Source of the DNA: Bacteroidota bacterium
GTDB lineage: Bacteria > Bacteroidota > Ignavibacteria > Palsa-1295
DNA length: 64,000 bases
Direction: 5' to 3'
Assembly: GCA_021324735.1 (NCBI GenBank)
Contig: JAJPIO010000004.1
Span: 1 to 64,000 of the forward strand
Both the position numbers and the translations under genes were made by a program. Position 1 is the stretch's first letter, and every line of letters starts with the position of its first letter. A model generated the notes under the pieces. The model did no database searches. It was given only the letters and a program-made list of their open reading frames with translations, and was not told the origin of the DNA. This document shows, piece after piece, positions 16,951-26,910 of this stretch.

Positions 16951-19900
16951 TTATTTAATTACGACAAAGCGTTCTGTCGCTCGGTAATCGCCAGCGTGAA
17001 ATTGAATATAGTAGACTCCGTCTGCCAGTTTGCGCGAATCGAATTGAACGTGATAGCGGCCACCCTTCATCGGGAGAGTACCGTCCATGAGTTTTATCAC
17101 CGTTGCACCGGCACTGTTGACGATCGTTAATTCCGGGTTTGTATCTTCCACGAAGGAGAGATCGACAGCGATTATTCCTGACGTGGGATTAGGATTCGGC
17201 GGCGACATAGAATTCGCTCCGCCCGTAAATATCAGCCTTGAAATATTGCATCGTGGCCCGACACTGACGATCGACGTATCGCCTACCGGCCTGGGCTTAA
17301 TAAACATGATGGAATCGCTCGTGAAGACCCCAGGGGTGAGCGTCATCGTGGATACAATACTATCCGGGACAGCAACTAAGAATTTTACTCGAGCAAATTC
17401 ACCGCTATCAACATTTTGACACCCGAGGAATGCGAGCGTAAGGGTCCCGGTGTTATCCGTATCAATGGCTGTCGCGTAGGCCGATGAAACGCTCAGGAAT
17501 TCAAGCGCACGAGGATTATAAGATAGCGAAAAACGGACGTCCAGAGGTGTAAGCGGGATCGATCGGTCGATCGCGATCGGCACTTCGATCGTATCCATAA
17601 TGCGGCCACCAATGCTGTCTGTCGCGGCAATATCGGGAGATAGCATCATCTTAAATGGGAAAGGCGGTGCATACCCAAAGCTATGAAGATGACCGGTGTC
17701 CTCGATCGGACAGGGCTGGTTAGAGAGTGAAGAAATAGTGGTATCCCATGTACCCTCACCTAATGGGCAGAATGTCACCGTAAGTTGTAACGAATCGCCG
17801 GGTTGCAGCATAGCGGGCAACGGCTTTGTAGAAGCCGTGACACGGTGCCACTTTGGCAAACCAGAGAGTGAATCGAAACGAATCGGAAGAACGCCAGGAT
17901 TTCGAACCGTCACGATCTCATCTTTGCACGTCTTGACATGGACCGTATCATATTCTGTAAGTTTAGAGACTGAGATCATTGGCTGATCGATCACGACGAC
18001 ACCATGATCGATCCCAGCAATGATCTTAAAAAAGACCAGCGAGTCGCTATCGAAATTAAAGCCATCTAGTGTGATCGGGAATGATGTTGGTCCGCCCGTC
18101 ACCTTAAAACGTAACGTAGTGATCGACCCCGACTTAATATTGAGCCCATTTCTCAAAACGATATCGACTCCATCTGTCGTATCCGTACCAGTAATGTTGG
18201 ATGAATATGGCGACGATGCATCTATAAATTTAAGCATAGACGTATCGAAGCCCAGATGGAAATACACATCCATGTATTTCTGTGGAATATCCCTGGTCGA
18301 TATGATCGGCAAAACGAGTGTATCGCATGTTGTCAGCCGGATGGTGTCACGCCCGATCTTCGACGTATCGAAGGCCATTTGCAGCCCAAAAGCCGGCGCG
18401 AATCCCGATCCCATGACGAGTACGCTCGTATCGGTACTATTGCAGGGGAATGTCGTATGGATCAACATACGAGCGGTATAAAGCTTTGGAGCGCGAGGAA
18501 AGAAGTTGACCTTTATTGAAAATTTCTGACCGCGTTTTATGATCCATGGCAACGGCGCTCCTGTCGAAGCAACGGCGGAAAACACTTGCTGGTCCGGTTG
18601 GAAAGAAACATTATCGATCACGATCGAATCGCCATCCGGATTGATCGTTACATCGGGCACGGTGATCGTTACCGCCTGCGGTTGAGCTGAAGTATCTACT
18701 CGCGTTGCAGGAAACTGCACGAGCGAGACATTCGGCTGAAAATTCATTTCCCGCCGACCAGATAGTAGCGTCGTAAAGGTCGCATTCCATCCTGGGGTGT
18801 GAGCTATTATATGGATGGTGTCATTCTTAACTTGATTTGCTTTCGTTGCCGGTATGTTGGGGCAAAATGAGACAACCAACGTATCGAATGTCTGAGGAGC
18901 AAGAATTACAGGAAGCGTTTGCGTCCCCGTAGACTTCCGGATCCAATGGAATGTCGATGGCGCGAGCCGCGTCACGCCCGGCCCGTTGATCCAGATCGAG
19001 TCGAGCGTGATGGGTACAAGATTGCTATAGTTCGCAAGCGGAATCTCTCGTGTTGCACAATCGCAAGGCCGCACGAGCCCATAATTCATAAAACTGATCG
19101 GCACATCCAGCTTTACCAGGCGACCGGTACCGGTAAGTGCGCCCGAATAAACATTTACACACGGGGAATCGACCTGCACCGAGAAATTCGCGTTATAATC
19201 CGAGTCGCCTGTTGGCTTAAACTCTACTTGCAGCCACAACGAATCTCGTGGTCCAAGCACCGTTGGTAGCGGTGGATTCGAACTCACCAGGCGATAACCA
19301 TACGGCAGCGTTACACTCGTAAGCTTCTCATTCACATTGCTGGCGTTCTGAATGAGTATCGAATCCTGTCGCTGCCAGCCAACTTCGACCACTCCATAGG
19401 TTGTGAGCGGCGTTACATACAAGCGTGGCGCCAGGCTCGTTGCCCGCAATAAAATGTGATAGACCTCGCCATCGGCTAACGTAATATCGATGTAAGCCTC
19501 ATCCGCCCGGTCGACATTTACATCGTTCGGCGTATACGTGATCTGAAACGTATAGGTCTGCTGATCTGCAAAAGGCCCTACCGCGATCGGATTCGAGAGA
19601 GAAAACTTGCCCGTCGGATCAGTGAGCGTGCAACCTGTTATCGACTGCATTGAACCAGAAATGTTCTTCATGGTGATCGTACCATTTCCCGAGCGGCAGC
19701 CAACGATATTGGGAAGGTCAAGATACGGAGGATCGAACGAAAACGCATTGAACACTCCGGTACCTACGACCGGAATACACTTGGTCTCGTAACATCCTTC
19801 GTCGAAAATGCAAAGGGTGTCGTAGTACGTTTGTGGTTGGCGCGGTCGGAATTGCAGCGTGATCGGCTTCGTCTGACCGGGACTGATATTATAACTCTTT

Positions 19901-21915
19901 CCTGCTACAATAGTATAAACATCGCCTACCCTTAAATAGGAATCAATATTTCGTGGATCAACTCCACTATCGATGATCTGCGTCGATTGTTGCGCGGTCT
20001 TCCCGATCGTTACATTTCCGAACGAGATCTGTGGAGTCAGAAAATCGACATCGACCGAATAGCCGCTACCGGAAAGATCGACCGTCTTGACGATCTCACA
20101 ACCATGATATGTAGCAACGACTCTTAATATACCTGTATATCGTCCAGGTTTATCGGGCTTGAATCGCGCATACGTTGGTGAAAATGCAACTTTAGGCGGC
20201 AACTTCATGGGCAATTGAAATCCGGCACCAAAGAAGTTAGCCGGACTATACAAGATCGAATCGACAAAGACCGTGTCATTCCCGAGCGAGCGATATTCAA
20301 AACTTACAGTACCACTTATGAAGCCCGGGCACACTTCACCAAACTTCATAGAGTCCAGCCGAGTCTTACCGTCTGTTTGAAGTAGCCCCAGAACATCCTG
20401 CACTCGTCCTGATAAGGGAATAACGCCACTGCCCGGGCATAGCTCATCGCTAAATATTCGAAGCGTATCGAGCAATGTTTTCGAAGAGTCCAACATGTCC
20501 ATTCGGACAGTGATCGTCACACACGATCCGGGAGTAAGTGATTTTGGCAATGTAAGCCCCGGAGAAGACCAGGCAAAATGATTGCTATCCAATTGAACGT
20601 TGGTTAACTGAACGGTCCGAGGTCCGGGATTGCAGATGGTGATCGACTTTTCGGAGAATGTCGTCGTTTGGCATCCGACGTAGAGTGTATCCAGTTGGAG
20701 CCGGTCGGCGGAGTAATTAAGTTCTGTTACACGCTTGAGCGAGATAGGAATATTCAGCACCGCTCCGCAGCTATTTACATTGGCGATCGAAATACCTGCG
20801 GAGAGCAAGCCAATAAGATCGGTGTGAAATTGCACGGTAAATGACGACGGTACATTTTGAGCGAGTACGAGCGTGTTGGTCGATAAATGGAAGAGCGCTC
20901 GATCGGGACCATATAAGCTAAGGCTTACCCGATCGCCACACAGTGAGGTGTCCGTCAGTGTAAACGTAAGCGTGGTATCCTGTGTGCACGTTAACGTTGC
21001 TGATACAACAGGAGGCTGCGAGGTGTACGTAACAGGGATGGTTCGAGCACTCGAATCACAGGCTGCCCCACTGCGTAATAATCCCAACCGATCGTTACCG
21101 GTTGCATCACATAGCAATTGTGCTGACGGCAATTCGTTACATCGATAGTAGAGATCGAGTCCCGGCTCATTGCCCTGGAGCGAGATAAGGCGCTGACACG
21201 CTATTTCCTGGGCACTTAGCGCCCGGTGCCATAACCGGATCTCGTCGATCTGTCCCTTGAACGTACGATGCACCACCGTATCATCATACAAGGCGTTACA
21301 GCTTGCGATCTGTAGCGGCAGAACCTTGTTCTCCGGTTTGTGCAGATGATCGATAGGATAGAGCGGATTTGTTGCACTCGCCACAAGCCTTCCATCCAGA
21401 TAGATCTTCGCCATCGTGGATTTTCCATCCCATACGGCGGCTATATGCCTCCACCCATTGCTATACAGATCGGGGACGGTCGCGATCGCGATCGTATTAT
21501 CGCTATCGCCCTTATACGAATTATCCTTACTTAAAGCAAAGACGATCTTATTATCCTGGATATAGAGGACCCATTCATCGTTATTGTCCTTGTTCGGCCC
21601 CCACAGGCCCGCGATATATTGGGTCTTACCCGGCTGAAGTTGGGGTGCGATCCAAGCCTCGAAGGTTATCGCTGTATCAATGACCGCCCGCAATGCCGAA
21701 TCAACATCCACATCGACGTATTGCGCGCCTTTACCGCTTGTGACCGAGATCGTTAGTGCATTGCCCACACATTCTTTATCGCCATCGCACTTAGCAGGCC
21801 ATTGAGCATGGGCCGAGTTCAAAAATAAATTAAGCCCAACAAGGAGCACGACAAGCACGAGACACACTCGGCTTGACAATCTCAACGTATTCGGCGACGA
21901 CAAAAAAACAGACAC
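16951..21915 (-). CDS. Giant LamG/Ig-like surface protein with T9SS sorting domain
   Basis: A 1654-residue protein with an N-terminal signal (LVVLLVGLNLFLNSAHAQ). About residues 45-260 form a LamG/concanavalin A-like jelly-roll (FEAWIAPQLQ, WRHIAAVWDG, KIYLDGRLVAS, IDEIRLWHRAL). The rest is a long chain of Ig-like, choice-of-anchor-D type modules marked by recurring TVRF/TLQF and CP-type motifs, with cohesin-like stretches near 1235-1330 and 1440-1530. The end (NPNPTSGIIAVDLSF, LADGVYYIQFHAG) is a T9SS type A sorting domain. Start is GTG in TAGTG, sharing one base with the DUF1501 stop. Probably a secreted or surface-attached adhesin or glycan-binding protein; ligand unknown. Confidence 0.88.
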   Translation of the reverse strand: MSVFLSSPNTLRLSSRVCLVLVVLLVGLNLFLNSAHAQWPAKCDGDKECVGNALTISVTSGKGAQYVDVDVDSALRAVIDTAITFEAWIAPQLQPGKTQYIAGLWGPNKDNNDEWVLYIQDNKIVFALSKDNSYKGDSDNTIAIATVPDLYSNGWRHIAAVWDGKSTMAKIYLDGRLVASATNPLYPIDHLHKPENKVLPLQIASCNALYDDTVVHRTFKGQIDEIRLWHRALSAQEIACQRLISLQGNEPGLDLYYRCNELPSAQLLCDATGNDRLGLLRSGAACDSSARTIPVTYTSQPPVVSATLTCTQDTTLTFTLTDTSLCGDRVSLSLYGPDRALFHLSTNTLVLAQNVPSSFTVQFHTDLIGLLSAGISIANVNSCGAVLNIPISLKRVTELNYSADRLQLDTLYVGCQTTTFSEKSITICNPGPRTVQLTNVQLDSNHFAWSSPGLTLPKSLTPGSCVTITVRMDMLDSSKTLLDTLRIFSDELCPGSGVIPLSGRVQDVLGLLQTDGKTRLDSMKFGEVCPGFISGTVSFEYRSLGNDTVFVDSILYSPANFFGAGFQLPMKLPPKVAFSPTYARFKPDKPGRYTGILRVVATYHGCEIVKTVDLSGSGYSVDVDFLTPQISFGNVTIGKTAQQSTQIIDSGVDPRNIDSYLRVGDVYTIVAGKSYNISPGQTKPITLQFRPRQPQTYYDTLCIFDEGCYETKCIPVVGTGVFNAFSFDPPYLDLPNIVGCRSGNGTITMKNISGSMQSITGCTLTDPTGKFSLSNPIAVGPFADQQTYTFQITYTPNDVNVDRADEAYIDITLADGEVYHILLRATSLAPRLYVTPLTTYGVVEVGWQRQDSILIQNASNVNEKLTSVTLPYGYRLVSSNPPLPTVLGPRDSLWLQVEFKPTGDSDYNANFSVQVDSPCVNVYSGALTGTGRLVKLDVPISFMNYGLVRPCDCATREIPLANYSNLVPITLDSIWINGPGVTRLAPSTFHWIRKSTGTQTLPVILAPQTFDTLVVSFCPNIPATKANQVKNDTIHIIAHTPGWNATFTTLLSGRREMNFQPNVSLVQFPATRVDTSAQPQAVTITVPDVTINPDGDSIVIDNVSFQPDQQVFSAVASTGAPLPWIIKRGQKFSIKVNFFPRAPKLYTARMLIHTTFPCNSTDTSVLVMGSGFAPAFGLQMAFDTSKIGRDTIRLTTCDTLVLPIISTRDIPQKYMDVYFHLGFDTSMLKFIDASSPYSSNITGTDTTDGVDIVLRNGLNIKSGSITTLRFKVTGGPTSFPITLDGFNFDSDSLVFFKIIAGIDHGVVVIDQPMISVSKLTEYDTVHVKTCKDEIVTVRNPGVLPIRFDSLSGLPKWHRVTASTKPLPAMLQPGDSLQLTVTFCPLGEGTWDTTISSLSNQPCPIEDTGHLHSFGYAPPFPFKMMLSPDIAATDSIGGRIMDTIEVPIAIDRSIPLTPLDVRFSLSYNPRALEFLSVSSAYATAIDTDNTGTLTLAFLGCQNVDSGEFARVKFLVAVPDSIVSTMTLTPGVFTSDSIMFIKPRPVGDTSIVSVGPRCNISRLIFTGGANSMSPPNPNPTSGIIAVDLSFVEDTNPELTIVNSAGATVIKLMDGTLPMKGGRYHVQFDSRKLADGVYYIQFHAGDYRATERFVVIK

Positions 21916-23519
21916 TACCTGATGATCTCCAACACTTGTGTAACCATTTCTCCACCTGACCGAAGTGAAAGGATATAAGCACCCGACGGTAACTCTGGAG
22001 AAAAGGGAATATCGTGACTACCGGCCGCAAGCGAACGGCCTAGTATCATTTGCACCCGCTTCCCATCCACGGAGGCGATCTCAAGTTCGGTGTATGCATC
22101 CTGGGAAAGCATAAACGCGATCCTCGATCGCGACGACACTGGATTGGGATATATCGAAAGCGAAAGATCGATCGGAGAAGCAGACGAGACTCCCGCCGGT
22201 GCTTTGAAGAGACCCGCTAACGGATTGATGCCTGCGTTCTGGTCCTGCAGCACTGTTTGTGCATCGGTCGGAGTTATTCCAAACCAGTCGGTCAAAATGG
22301 CTGCATAGACTTGCCGGAAGTCGATACTGGGAACGAGGTCGCCATTAGAATCGAGATGATCGAGATCGAATGGATCGCCGAACACTCCGCTATTGACCTG
22401 GCTTCCAAAAAGGAATTGCACGGACGCAGCGCCATGATCGGTACCCCAACTTCCATTGTCGTGAGGCCGACGACCGAACTCGCTGATCGTTAGTCCTACT
22501 ACCCGATCGGAAATTTTAGGTGTTGTTTGATCCAGCATGGTCATATCATACTGGAATTGTGCAATGGCATTCGAAAGCGTTGCGAGCAAATTCGTATGCG
22601 CACCACTCGAGTGTGTAGGATCGCCTCCACTCACTTGATTCACATGAGTGTCGAAGCCGCCGAGATTCACCATGTATACCCGCGTGTCCAATCCGCCGGC
22701 AATAAGCGCAGCCACGGAGGCCATCTGCTGAGAGAATCCATCGCCAGCGTAATTCCCTTTCAACATTGCTTTGCCGGTCGTGTAAGCATCTTTTACACGC
22801 TGAGCATAGACATTCGAACGATTTGCGATATCCTGAACGAACGCATATTCAATGGCGTAGCGGGTGCCGTTAGCGTTATCATCTAATGTGTCATTAGCGG
22901 CGCTAAGGCCTCCTGCCTGCAAATTTGGATTATCGACCTCGATCCCCATACGACCTTTCTCACTCGTCAACGCGAGTGAGAATCCGCCGAAGTTGATCGC
23001 TAATGGATCGGTCGGCAATTGATTAGGGAAATTTGGATAGCGCTGTTCGAGAAATCTTCCGAGCCAGCCCGTACTTAGCGTATCGTTCGCGTTACTATCG
23101 TTAATACCGGAGAGCCAAATGTCGGTCGAGCGGAAATGCGATAGATTCGGATTAGGATATCCGATCCCTCGAAGAACGGCAAGCGTGCCAGCTTCGAACA
23201 TTCCGGCGAACCCACGTTTATCGCCATACTGCAAACCGGGATTAAAATAAACACCGCCAAAATTGTAGAGTGTATTCTTCTGGATTCCAATATTCGGTCG
23301 CAACGTATAATATGTATCGTTATCAGCTGGGACGACCGTATTCAACCCATCATTGCCACCAAAGAGCTGTACCAATATCAGTATTTTATCATTCGCCACC
23401 GTATCGAGCTGGGCAAGCAGCTTCAGCGGTGACGATGGGCGCGCATAGACCGTATCGAGCAGCACCGGAGCGATCGCTGCAGAAGCAAGGGTCGACTGAA
23501 GAAATGTGCGACGTTTCAT
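21915..23519 (-). CDS. DUF1501 family protein with Tat-like signal and T9SS tail
   Basis: Start chosen at the ATG at 23519, giving MKRRTFLQSTLASAA, a twin-arginine-like signal; the open frame begins five codons earlier with TTG. About 534 residues. The central part is DUF1501 (LVQLFGGNDGLNTVVP, GYPNPNLSHFRSTDIW, EFGRRPHDNGSWGTDHGA), a family with a sulfatase/alkaline-phosphatase-like fold whose activity is not established. The last 90 residues are a T9SS sorting domain (LSIYPNPVSSRSRIAF, GAYILSLRSGG). Pairs of DUF1800 and DUF1501 genes are widespread in Bacteroidota and Planctomycetota. It lies 62 bases after the DUF1800 gene and shares a base with the giant LamG gene. Confidence 0.9.
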   Translation of the reverse strand: MKRRTFLQSTLASAAIAPVLLDTVYARPSSPLKLLAQLDTVANDKILILVQLFGGNDGLNTVVPADNDTYYTLRPNIGIQKNTLYNFGGVYFNPGLQYGDKRGFAGMFEAGTLAVLRGIGYPNPNLSHFRSTDIWLSGINDSNANDTLSTGWLGRFLEQRYPNFPNQLPTDPLAINFGGFSLALTSEKGRMGIEVDNPNLQAGGLSAANDTLDDNANGTRYAIEYAFVQDIANRSNVYAQRVKDAYTTGKAMLKGNYAGDGFSQQMASVAALIAGGLDTRVYMVNLGGFDTHVNQVSGGDPTHSSGAHTNLLATLSNAIAQFQYDMTMLDQTTPKISDRVVGLTISEFGRRPHDNGSWGTDHGAASVQFLFGSQVNSGVFGDPFDLDHLDSNGDLVPSIDFRQVYAAILTDWFGITPTDAQTVLQDQNAGINPLAGLFKAPAGVSSASPIDLSLSIYPNPVSSRSRIAFMLSQDAYTELEIASVDGKRVQMILGRSLAAGSHDIPFSPELPSGAYILSLRSGGEMVTQVLEIIR

Positions 23520-23581
23520 AAAAGTAACGAGCAAAGAATTACGAATAATGGCTCATGTGCCCTTTACTCGTAACTTCTGCT

Positions 23582-25165
23582 TCAACATAATTCAAAATCT
23601 GGCAAGGAGACGATATAGCTTAAAAGGTCCCGGACGTTACGAGCGGCAGTGGATTGGCTGCTATTCCATATCGTCGGCCACTCATAGATGGGCGCACCAG
23701 CCGTCAATTTGGATGCAAACGTCGATTGTCGTTCTGTGGAAAGCGGGCGCGGAAGAAGAAGCTGTCCTATCGCTATAACAAGCGAACTGGCGTCCGTGTA
23801 ATTCGGGAATTGCTGAACGAATGCGATCGTCGAGGTATCGGTCATCGATTGGATCGCTGCCTCCGCTTCCGTCCCCCGTACGGGATACGTGTTCGTTGTG
23901 ATCCAATCGTGGTAACCTGGCCAACCGGAGACGTTCGGCGGTTGGAAGAACTCCTGATCGACCGCTGTCATCTTTGCATCGATCTGCGGATTCGGAGCCA
24001 GTTGCCGCGCCATACCAATGACATACTCGGCTGGCGTTTTGATCTGGCATCCGATATTGGTATTGTCGAAGAAGTGCGCGCTCTTCAAAAGAGCACTGAC
24101 CACCGGCTTGATCTCCCAATTGCTTTGAATGAAGAGATTAGCCATTGCGCTAACAACCGACTCATCTATCGAACCAGCATCGCTATACACAAAGAATCGG
24201 TAAAGCTTACGCGAAATAAAATTCGCGATGGCTGTTCCTGTCTTTTCAAAGAGTACGTCGATCAGCCGGTCGATCTCATTTTTTCGTACGAGGAATTCCG
24301 TATTCGTACTCGCATCGATCGATGGGAAATCGACGGTCAAATATGTTTTGCTTTGCGTGTCATGAGAAGCAGGATCGAAGTACGTGGCAAATATCCCGTT
24401 CGGCGCAGGGTCATCGGTATATTGCCCAACACGCCAACCCGTCAGGATACGAGCGGCGGCCTGAACGTCGGCTTCGGTATAGCCGCCGCCAAGCCCGCAC
24501 GTGTAGAGCTCCATAAGCTCCCTGCCGTAATTCTCGTTCGGTTTACCGACCGTATTCTGGTTACCACCGAGATAGACCAGCATCGCTCCATCGAGCGTTA
24601 CACCTTTGACCAGGTCCTGAAAGTTACCTAACGCATTCGATCGGAAGAGAGCATTCTGGCGATACAGCAGCGGCGCGATGACATACTGCGTCGCCCCCAG
24701 ATCGAACTGCGTAGTAAAATGACCACTCCAGAAGAGCGTCATCTTTTCCTGGATCGATGTCGATGCATTCAGGTGAAGGTTTGCCCACCACGCTCTTAGT
24801 TGTGCTGCATCACCGGCCCACTGCCCTTCGATCTGGTATTGTACAGGCAATGCTAGCGGGTACGGATTCTCCGTCGCATCATTGGCTGCCGCCGGTGCTG
24901 TTGGCGTCGAAGTGGTATTAAGAAGCAGATCGACCGCTTTACCAGGGTCGCCCAGTTTAACCAGCGTTTGGATATCCGCCCACGTGGGTCCCATCATCGT
25001 GCGACGCAGCAAGTGTCCGGCGTGGATTTCATCCCATGGATGATTTGCGTCAGGCACGAACGGATCGAGGCCGCTCGAAAGTGTTCGCGCCGGAGCAACG
25101 GCTGGACCGGACGCTGTGGGTGTAAACTGTCGTAAAAAATTACGGCGACTCAGAAGTGCTGACAT
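23582..25165 (-). CDS. DUF1800 family protein
   Basis: A 527-residue DUF1800 protein. The diagnostic segments are HLLRRTMMGPTWADI near the N-terminus, KMTLFWSGHFTT, NYGRELMELYTCGLGGGYTEADVQ, and FFQPPNVSGWPGYHDW near the C-terminus. The N-terminus SRRNFLRQF is twin-arginine-like but lacks a strong hydrophobic core. The family is of unknown biochemical function and travels with DUF1501. Here it is the first gene of a coupled operon (DUF1800, DUF1501, giant LamG protein, OmpA-like protein). A role in building or anchoring surface polymers is a reasonable but unproven reading of that arrangement. Confidence 0.9.
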   Translation of the reverse strand: MSALLSRRNFLRQFTPTASGPAVAPARTLSSGLDPFVPDANHPWDEIHAGHLLRRTMMGPTWADIQTLVKLGDPGKAVDLLLNTTSTPTAPAAANDATENPYPLALPVQYQIEGQWAGDAAQLRAWWANLHLNASTSIQEKMTLFWSGHFTTQFDLGATQYVIAPLLYRQNALFRSNALGNFQDLVKGVTLDGAMLVYLGGNQNTVGKPNENYGRELMELYTCGLGGGYTEADVQAAARILTGWRVGQYTDDPAPNGIFATYFDPASHDTQSKTYLTVDFPSIDASTNTEFLVRKNEIDRLIDVLFEKTGTAIANFISRKLYRFFVYSDAGSIDESVVSAMANLFIQSNWEIKPVVSALLKSAHFFDNTNIGCQIKTPAEYVIGMARQLAPNPQIDAKMTAVDQEFFQPPNVSGWPGYHDWITTNTYPVRGTEAEAAIQSMTDTSTIAFVQQFPNYTDASSLVIAIGQLLLPRPLSTERQSTFASKLTAGAPIYEWPTIWNSSQSTAARNVRDLLSYIVSLPDFELC

Positions 25166-25357
25166 AGTGCGACACTAAAGGTAGGACAGGCAATACTAAA
25201 ACGCTTCGCGTTGAAACAGGTACAAGCGGGCGTCCCGCATTGTAAGCGAAGATGCTGCTTGATAAATTCCGGCGCGTTACCTTGTCCGGATCAATAACAC
25301 GGAATACTCGAGAGAGTCACGCTATGACGGAAATGGCGTGCTCCTGGATGGAAGGTT

Positions 25358-25546
25358 TTAGTAGGTCTCCGCGTGACCCGTGGCGCTTTCTGGATCGAGT
25401 TCGCCCAAGTATACTTCGAGCATTCGTTCGAGAAGGCGGACTTCGTTGAGTTCGAGCGCAACGTAGATCGGATCGCGTTCATGCGTCCGTTCCGCATCGC
25501 GGAGCTTCTGACTCAGTGCCATCAGGCGGTCGAGTGTTGCGATCAT
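25358..25546 (-). CDS. Small helical hypothetical protein (62 aa)
   Basis: Starts at 25546 with GAGGAG four bases upstream of the ATG, a much better ribosome-binding site than most genes here. The product is a short, soluble, largely helical acidic/basic heptad-like chain (LMALSQKLRDAERTHE, LNEVRLLERMLEVYLGEL). No family recognised. It lies between the DUF1800 gene and the DnaA-box region and could be an independent small gene. The protein-like composition and good start support it, but the short length leaves doubt. Confidence 0.5.
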   Translation of the reverse strand: MIATLDRLMALSQKLRDAERTHERDPIYVALELNEVRLLERMLEVYLGELDPESATGHAETY

Positions 25547-25795
25547 GCTCTCCTCACGAGCCGGGAAAGGAGATCAGCCCTTTCCGTAGGCGATTAATGA
25601 TTTGGCCAAAACGGTAAGTCCTTAAAAGAGTGATTTCGCTTCGGCGAGTCTCTTCGAACGGGCTTACCTCCGGTCTGTAAAAGCTGTTCACAAGATATGC
25701 ACAACCTTTACACGAACTCCGGTGGACAAATATGCAACATTTTTAGCAAAAAGTCAAGGGGTAAGAGAGAAAAAAATGCTCAAATCGCAATATTT

Positions 25796-25804
25796 TTATC
25801 CACA
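25796..25804 (+). promoter_or_regulatory. DnaA box (perfect consensus)
   Basis: TTATCCACA, the strict E. coli-type DnaA-box consensus, at the right end of an AT-rich tract. Confidence 0.55.
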
Positions 25805-25824
25805 ACCTCTTTTAAAGCTCCGGG

Positions 25825-25833
25825 TTATCCACA
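25825..25833 (+). promoter_or_regulatory. DnaA box (perfect consensus)
   Basis: A second TTATCCACA in the same orientation, 29 bases after the first. Two perfect boxes in 40 bases of intergenic DNA are unlikely by chance. Confidence 0.55.
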
Positions 25834-25996
25834 TTCCCACACTCTTCAGCACTTTAAAGAATGTTTATGGGCGGGTGCCACATGTCTGTCCTCCCTGCTT
25901 CCACTGCCGCTATGTTCTCCTCCCTTTACATGTTCTGTAACTTCATAAACCACCACGTGTTGAGTAATCGACAATGAGACCTTATTTGAGTACTTT

Positions 25997-26821
25997 ATGA
26001 GGTGGAGACTGAAGGAACATGAATATACGATCCTGCTCGTAATATTGGCTCTTCTTTTTTTTGCCTGTGCGCCGCGTCCTTCCATCTACTTACCTAATTC
26101 ACCTACGACCCCATTACTTGCTCGAAAAGGTGAAATTAAGATCTCAGTAGCGACTAATTCAGCATTCAATCATAGTGGCGAGACGGATAATTTTGCTTCT
26201 ATCGAAGCTGCATATGCTTTGACTGAAAAAATTGGCCTTATTGCGAACGCCTCTTATAGTCCCACAAATAATGATTCTAATAACGTAGGACTTATTTACG
26301 GTGAAATGGGCGCTGGATATTTCACGAAGTTTCAAAGGTATGGTAGATTCGAAGTGTATGCGGGTCTGGGCCTAGGAAATACTCAGGCAAGGCATTATGA
26401 CCGTGAATATTTTAATGGGTTTTATTTCATGTCTTTTGCACCATCTTACTATAGGTCCACCGAATACACGGAGAGATCTGCTCATTATTTTATTCCGTTT
26501 ATTCAGGCAAGTGTTGGCGCCGAAGGGGATGTAGCGGCCTTTGCATTTACGGTCAGAGTTTCTGCATTGAATATGAGCCGCCTACACATTGATAGCTTGT
26601 TACAGACGAACGACACACTTCATCACTTGTCAACCTTGTTCGATACCTCTTATACACTTCAACGAACTGACGTTTTTCTGGAGCCAGGATTTACGTTTCG
26701 CATTGGCCATCAGCACATCAAGTTCGATTCCAGGCTGTGGTGGTCAGTACCGATCGTAAAAGATCCGCCGTTCCTCTGGGGAGCAACGAATGTTTCGATA
26801 GGTCTTACATTCGATTTCTAA
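25997..26821 (+). CDS. Lipoprotein with predicted outer-membrane beta-barrel fold
   Basis: A 274-residue protein. After a hydrophobic segment comes a lipobox-like LLFFAC with the acceptor Cys at position 24, so the mature N-terminus is probably lipidated. The rest shows alternating barrel-like strands (GEMGAGYFTKF, FEVYAGLGLGNTQ, ATNVSIGLTFDF) and ends in F. The start at 25997 lacks a clear ribosome-binding site. It resembles small outer-membrane proteins used as assembly or housekeeping components; no named family recognised. Confidence 0.75.
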   Translation: MRWRLKEHEYTILLVILALLFFACAPRPSIYLPNSPTTPLLARKGEIKISVATNSAFNHSGETDNFASIEAAYALTEKIGLIANASYSPTNNDSNNVGLIYGEMGAGYFTKFQRYGRFEVYAGLGLGNTQARHYDREYFNGFYFMSFAPSYYRSTEYTERSAHYFIPFIQASVGAEGDVAAFAFTVRVSALNMSRLHIDSLLQTNDTLHHLSTLFDTSYTLQRTDVFLEPGFTFRIGHQHIKFDSRLWWSVPIVKDPPFLWGATNVSIGLTFDF

Positions 26822-26910
26822 AATATTGGAATTTCGCCGATACAACTGAGGTTGCCATTATTCTGCGACCGTGTACCCTGTTGTCATCCATCGCTTCGAA
26901 TAAATAGAGA

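Larger units (their letters stand above)
25547..25996. other. Gene-poor divergent region, candidate replication origin (oriC)
   Basis: About 450 bases between a minus-strand and a plus-strand gene. It contains two perfect DnaA boxes TTATCCACA (25796-25804 and 25825-25833, same orientation, 29 bases apart), a one-mismatch box ATATGCACA (25695-25703), a weaker CTGTTCACA (25684-25692), and an AT-rich tract at about 25735-25800. This is the composition of a bacterial origin. Genes to the left, including rRNA, run almost all leftward; the first four to the right run rightward. parA/parB lie 27 kb to the right. dnaA itself is not in the window, so the call is tentative. Confidence 0.45.

Noticed and set aside
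23654-24631. Long plus-strand open frame opposite the DUF1800 gene
   Set aside because: A mirror frame of a clear DUF1800 gene; Arg-rich and without any family feature.
25955-25970. CACGTG core as a possible parS site
   Set aside because: The flanks do not match the inverted TGTT...AACA arms of the parS consensus; only the core is shared.
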